Origin: Pogonophryne albipinna
Taxonomy: Eukaryota; Chordata; Actinopteri; Perciformes; Artedidraconidae
Assembly (NCBI GenBank): GCA_028583405.1
Contig: CM053253.1
Span: 17,072,925-17,136,924 of the forward strand
DNA length: 64,000 nucleotides
Reading direction: 5' to 3'
The position numbers and the translations under genes were made by a program. Below are positions 20,816-64,000 of this stretch, piece by piece (positions within the stretch are counted from its first letter, which is position 1; every line of letters starts with the position of its first letter). Under the pieces are notes generated by a model that saw only the letters and a list, made by a program, of their open reading frames with translations, was not told the origin of the DNA and did not search any database.

Positions 20816-23402
20816 GTAAGATCGAGAACACGTTTCGTGCACACTTGGACTCAGTGGCATCATGGGACAACAGTATTTAAACAAATGAAACTATGCTTCA
20901 ATGTGTGTGACAGATTAATTATTATGTAAGGTTCTAGCTCGAAGTCATGTAGCCGTGTGCATATGAGCAAGAAACTAATCCTTCATGCCGTGGTCGTGGA
21001 GTTATTCGGGCGACTGTGCACAACTGCATGCACCGCGCTCATGCCACCCGTGAAGGATAGTGCAGTCTACTTCATACTGTATCTTCGGTTTGCCGCTTGT
21101 TGAGTTGTATGAGAGGGGCACATGTTCAAATGCAAACTACCGAGTTACGCTTTTGCAGTTTGGGTGGCGACTCGAGTTTTCTCTTCGCGGCAACAGCTGG
21201 CTGCCAACTCACAAGTAAGTGCAGAGGCATGAGGCGAAGTGAGACGTTTTCTACTTTTTTTCATCAGTCATTTTTGTATTTGTCAGTTCAGTGTGGTCAA
21301 ACAACGATGGACACAGCTGCTTAAACTTGCCGCGTGCCCTTCGGAACTGACCAGTTACGCTGACCTCCATTTTAATGCAAATGATATCTGTAGACAAAGC
21401 TTCAATAGTGACAAGTTACCGTGTGTGGTTGTTTATACGTGTTTAAACGTTTATTTTATATGATTTAATAATCGTGATCATTGTTATTTTGTTATGTTTA
21501 GTCACAATTATAGTACACAAAAAAAAATCATAAAAGGACTACATTCATTGTCTCAAACAATCGGATTGACAGCTATGTTATGATTGACAAGCAGATTTAA
21601 CCAATCGCTCATTTGCATCCTTTGCAGAGACTCAAAGCACCCAATCCTCTTGGATTAGAGGAGGGATTATGATTTGGATTTGCCTCTGCTTTTGCAGACA
21701 GTCCCCAATATCTGGTGTATCATGGTCTGCGTTGTGCATACTTTGATTTCTTGAGGATATTTTTTACACATTTGTTTTATTTCATGTTTTTTTGCCTCAA
21801 ATAATCCAACATTGTGTATGATTCCAACACATAGTATAATAATCTGTAGCCTGATTGTATTCTAAAATGGCCATAGTCCTGTATAGGCTACTTTAATTTA
21901 GCCTGCTTGTAATGCTCCTCCCTTTGTCGTTGTAATCGCATCTCAAAAGAACCGGTATGTCTTCAGCCCAGATATAGTCTGTCAATGAGTTTTGCAAATT
22001 GACGAAAGGGATGGCAGCCTGCACTGCCCATTGCCAATGATACTATTGTGTCCTTGTTTCCTTGAGATCTGTGCAGGCAGAATGAAGATGGGTTGAGTGC
22101 TGTCCGTGGTGCTGAAATGGTCAAGCTGGTCCCTCACCCTTATTTTTTCTTTCACCATCTACTGTGGGAATGTGGCTGTGCAAGGTGTCCTTTACATTAA
22201 TCTATAGCCTGGTGATTTATCAGACATTGTGTTCCTGTCCTCAGAATCACTCCCATCAGAGAGGATTACAGGGTGCATAGTAAGACTAAGATACATGTTA
22301 CCCTGCTCCTGGACTCATGGTCTTGAATGTATAGTTTAGCCCAGCATTTTGCCCACCTTTTGAATATTTGATTAGCGTTGGCAGCGATTTGTAATCAATT
22401 TCATTGATTGTCCTCACATGAGCAGGGAGAGATGGAAAAAGCAGGACTGTGGGTTCCCAGAGGCAGGGATGGAAACCATGGCACTAGATCAAGAATGTAA
22501 TTGTAATACTTGGTACTTTGTAATACTTGGTACTCTTTATTTAAAGTATTTTTTTTTTCAACCACGAGTCATGGGCATTGTTCGTCATATTTGTAGGCTT
22601 GTTTGCTTAATCTTATTATTGTTCAAATTATTTAAATAGGACTCATTTTGTGTTCTTTTTTTATTTTAACAACGTTTTTGTTTAAGTGTTAGTGTTTGTA
22701 CCACATTTGCAACAGCTTAAAATACTTGTTTAGGACTCTGACCACTCGCGTAGGTGTTTTTTAAGTTAATGTGATTGAAGGTGGGAAAGAGATTTGATTA
22801 GAATGTATTAGGTCGAAATATTACCATCTACCAATGAAAATTATACATTTTGGACTGTATTTGACATATATGTTAACCCATTACAGTCTATATACCAACA
22901 CAGTCCTGAGTAGAAGTCTAAGATTAACTAAAAACAGCTGTGTGGGTGTTCAGAAGGTTTAAGTAAAACATGTTTATATTGCTTAAGTGATATTTTCTTT
23001 TTTAATCAGTAGGAAATGTCGTCTTATGTTGGCAATATATAAAAAACAATAACCTGCCTTGAGAATCATTTGGTGATACTACTTGTGATGTTTTATGATT
23101 GTGTCCCTCTTTTTCTGTCTAGAATCCATGATGTTCTGCACTGTAGCTGAAACCACGAGACCTCTGACCTGTGTGTCTGGGAGCCCTTTAACCAACAATC
23201 ACTGCCATTTCCGTCTAATAGGACTAAATAAGACTCAGCCTCAAGCCCTAAACAATCAGGGATGGACAGGTGAAAACTGAGAGGCCGAGGGGGGGGGCCT
23301 TTATTTTAAACCTTGTTAATCCAGCTGGTTCCATAGAGGGACATGCAATTATTCTCAACCATAGCAGTTTCTTTTTAGAAGTCCACTTTTGCCATATAAA
23401 AA
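20816..23402 (+). other. erc2 5' intron, no gene seen
   Basis: This AT-rich stretch between the predicted non-coding first exon and the first coding exon has no recognisable coding unit or mobile element. A splice acceptor (TTCTTTTTAG, ending at 23378) lies shortly before the first coding ATG. Confidence 0.5.
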
Positions 23403-61126
<37,724 letters not shown>

Positions 61127-62781
61127 GTAAGTGAGTTCAGCGGTTGCTTGTAGTGACACACCCGCAATTTGATTGAGATAGTTGGCCCTTGAAATAAAGC
61201 AAATACAGCTTTAAGAAAGTCCTGATTTTAGTTGGAATTATAGTTGGTTACACTTAAAGAAAAACCCATCAGGGACTGTAATTATACGTCTGCCAATATA
61301 CATTTGCCAGGAAAAACTATTGCTCATTTAATTCGATCAGTTTTATAGGGGAACAGTGTAGACATTTGATCAGGCACTGGTTTGTTTTCTGTCACCACAT
61401 AGGTACATCTGCTTAGTGAAACAGTCATATTGGAAATTAATTTTCTATTCTGGCCCCAAGACAATGTCTCTGGCATTGTGAATGGACTGTGAGCATGTTT
61501 GTTAAATTAACCATTGAATGTGTGCCTAGAAAGATGTGTCGCTCACCGATAATCTCTATTACATATGGTTAACAAAGATACACCCAGAGCGGCACACACA
61601 CCTTTCTATATCTATGTACTGTATATATGCACACACATTTACACACATATGCACACACACTCTGACATGGCATGTCTCAGAGGCCTTAATGACTTTTATA
61701 AGGTTAGCTATTTAGACAGAGCTTGTGGCCACCTGTGGTGTGCATGTTGGCAATTCCTCTTCAGACCAATTACACACACATAAAGGTCCCCTCTCAACTT
61801 CCTTGTTTCCTCTCATGTCCTCAAATTAGATCTCCTTCTTTCTCCTCCTCCCACCCTCCCACTTGCTGAGTTTAATGAAAAGGGGCTCCAAAGGTCACAT
61901 GCAGTGTGTATGTGTGTGCATAAAGATGTTTTATATTTGTATGACATCAGGGTGTTTATGTTTGAGAAGGTTAAAGATGACCTTTACTGTATGTGCACCC
62001 TGCGCTGAATTCCTTGGGGTCTTACCTCTTACCCATAGCTCTTTATTTGAAGCACTTAATAAGCCTATTTGTATCAGATAAATGGACCCCCTCTGCTTTT
62101 TGACATTAAATATATTTTGTATTATGTTATTTTTCTTTATTTTATGGCCAAATTAATGTTTCTGCTAGTTTATTTTGGTGGCATTTGGTTACATTAATGT
62201 GTGCAGTGACAATATACTACCGTTTACCTCAGTTTCCATTTTCAATCTAAGTAGATTGATTTATTACTCTCAATGAGATAACTTTGGATCATGACTAGGC
62301 ACTTTGTCTTGATGGTTGGTTTCGCTCTTAAAAACCTGCATCTCCACATACATCATACATACATCAACATACTGGCAACCTTAAAAGCCTGCTTCCCATA
62401 TTTATTATGCAACATTTTTATAGTAGTGACAGTTAGAAACAATATGAAATATACATATATTGTGATACATACTCATAGACATAAAAGAGAGTGTTATTGT
62501 TGTTTAAGGTGACACGAGTGAAAGAAGAAGATATATTTAAAGGAAGAACCAGGCCAAGTATCTTACATTGTGAACCGACAGGTGTTTCACTCCATTAGCC
62601 ACACTCCATACACTGAACACAATCTGATCGGTTTTCCAAACTTCCTATTTCCCAACAGTCCCTGTGGGCTATAACTTACACTGCTGTGTCTCTTGGGAAA
62701 GGCGGGAGTGGAGCTAGGAGTCAAAGCTTGTTTCCTTTCTGGGCTTCATACTGCTGGCTTATCATAAAATACACAGACAAG

Positions 62782-62784
<3 letters not shown>
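61127..62784 (+). other. erc2 intron, nothing assigned
   Basis: The intron after the last coding exon in the window shows no gene or mobile-element ends before the GT array. Confidence 0.45.

Positions 62785-62862
<78 letters not shown>
62785..62862. repeat. (GT)n microsatellite
   Basis: A perfect GT array of about 39 units. Confidence 0.98.
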
Positions 62863-62863
<1 letters not shown>

Positions 62864-63266
62864 TTGAAGTCAATGCAGGCAGCATGAATTCCTCCCTAGA
62901 CACAAATCTAAATGTCAAGGATGTATTAGCTTTCCAAAGGGTGACTGCATGTTTCTTTGCAATGTTGCTGATCTGAGTGTGAACCTCGATTTATTATCTA
63001 TAAAAATAAATCTGTGCAATTCTTCGAGTTTGGATTTGCAGCCGACAATTAATTATAAATGATGCCATTTTGAGAGATTGGTTATTTTCCACTGACACTG
63101 TTTAAATAATTTCTAATAGGTTTTCGCTGCAGTTTCCCTCTCGGTTCCTGGAACATACTTCTTAGATCTTTTTCATCTTCATTGCAGAAAACACAGAGCA
63201 GAATTTAATTTTAAGTATACACATACAGTCGGAAAAAAATGCATACACAGTTACAAGCACAACATT

Positions 63267-64000
63267 TTAGTGTCCTTCTGAATATATCAGTTGGTTGCTT
63301 CGTGCATCTTTCTGGGAGCACGTGCAGTCGCCCTGTTCGTTCTTGCAGGCCCAAACGGCGATGAAGCAGAAGAAGAATAGATCTGACATGTTGACAGGAC
63401 TTCTTGTGCTGGCCTTTTTGTCGTCTGCCTTCTTTTGAATGTAGGCATTTTTTGTCTTTTCCATTTCCTCCTTTTCCACCTCAAAAGCCCTTCTCAGCTC
63501 AGACATGGCGTCGTTTTCAGCGTTAAACGCCTTTCTCCTCCTGCATTTTTCCTCAAGCTCTTTCTTGAAAGCTTTTCTTTCATTTGCAATGTTCTCTTTC
63601 TCCAACTGCATAGCATCTCTCGTTCTTTGGATGTCTGTCTTGTCCTGAATGTAGGCCTTCCTCATCATTGACATCTCTTCCTTTTCGATCTGGAAGGACC
63701 TTCTATCATCAGCCATAGCATCATTCTCAGCTCGAAAGGCCTTTCTTTCATGCGTATCTCCCTGATATATTGTTGAATTGTTCTCTTTCTTCTTCTCTGT
63801 CTGGAAAGCGACTCTCATGGTTTGGATGTCTGACTTTTCTTTAATGATGGCCTCTCTGGTCATGGCCATTTCTTTCTCAAATACTTTTTTGTGCTTTTTC
63901 TCCAACTGCAAGGCATTTCTTTTCTCAGTCATTAGAGCACACTCTCTCTGAAAGGCCTCTCTCGCTGGTCAGGCTCTGCCTTTCCATCTCCAGAGCCTCG
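63267..64000 (-). CDS. Unknown 14-residue-repeat coiled-coil protein, partial, nested antisense in erc2
   Basis: I do not recognise this gene. On the minus strand, 63267-63932 reads 221 residues without a stop. Eight consecutive 14-residue units run from residue 63 to 173, each like RKAFNAENDAMSEL or RRAFEVEKEEMEKT. The unit types recur in the order A-B-C-D-E-A-B-C, a 70-residue super-period. Such a pattern (two heptads per unit, rich in Lys, Glu and Arg) predicts a long coiled coil. The C-terminus is different: a short hydrophobic run (LFFFCFIAVWAC), then a Cys-containing polar tail. Upstream, 63966-64000 continues the repeat style (ALEMERQSLTSER) in another frame, so there is a frameshift or an exon edge near 63965. 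A minus-strand AATAAA lies at 62990-62995. It could be a gene end, a retrocopy or a pseudogene; its 5' part is outside the window. Confidence 0.55.

Overview
The window is nuclear DNA of a ray-finned fish, probably a percomorph teleost. The evidence is spliced vertebrate genes with short GT-AG introns, a fish-type tlr9, long CA/GT microsatellites, and many small DNA transposons and LINE fragments of the kinds usual in fish. Three protein-coding genes lie head to tail on the + strand: apeh (complete, 298-14093), tlr9 (complete, 15391-18945) and erc2 (5' part only, about 20640 to beyond 64000). As I recall, the human counterparts all lie in 3p21-p14, which supports the orthology calls.

Region 1 (1-14.6 kb) is apeh, acylaminoacyl-peptide hydrolase. 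It can be read as 23 coding exons giving 730 residues with an intact Ser/Asp/His triad. Its 12-base first coding exon is followed by compact introns, except one of 6.1 kb (6762-12862). That intron holds a composite mobile element: two direct repeats of about 370 bp enclose a decayed BEL/Pao-like gag-protease region, a frameshifted cysteine-rich 'LTGC' protein on the opposite strand, a LINE nested in that protein, and a fragment of the ribosome-biogenesis gene surf6. Smaller transposons sit in two other apeh introns.

Region 2 (14.6-19.3 kb) is tlr9, the endosomal receptor for unmethylated CpG DNA. The start codon stands alone at the end of exon 1, one long exon carries the ectodomain, membrane span and most of the TIR domain, and a 115-base intron splits the TIR domain. 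Retention of that intron gives a defined, truncated alternative tail.

Region 3 (19.3-64 kb) is intergenic sequence followed by erc2, which encodes the presynaptic active-zone scaffold ELKS2/CAST. A CpG-rich untranslated first exon is predicted near 20.64-20.82 kb. Six coding exons (23403-61126, 729 residues) splice in one frame, and the gene runs off the right edge. It has an unusual N-terminus, a Ser/Pro-rich insertion inside the first coiled-coil region, and an internal start exon at 38250 that would give a short beta-ELKS-like protein.

The erc2 introns hold at least twelve transposon insertions, several with exact target-site duplications (TTAA or 8 bp). At 63.3-64 kb a minus-strand reading frame encodes a 14-residue tandem-repeat coiled coil that I do not recognise.

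No prokaryotic features, CRISPR arrays, rRNA genes or standalone tRNA genes were seen. The least ordinary material is the chimeric LTR-flanked element in apeh, the internal erc2 start exon, the alternative tlr9 tail and the 14-residue-repeat reading frame.
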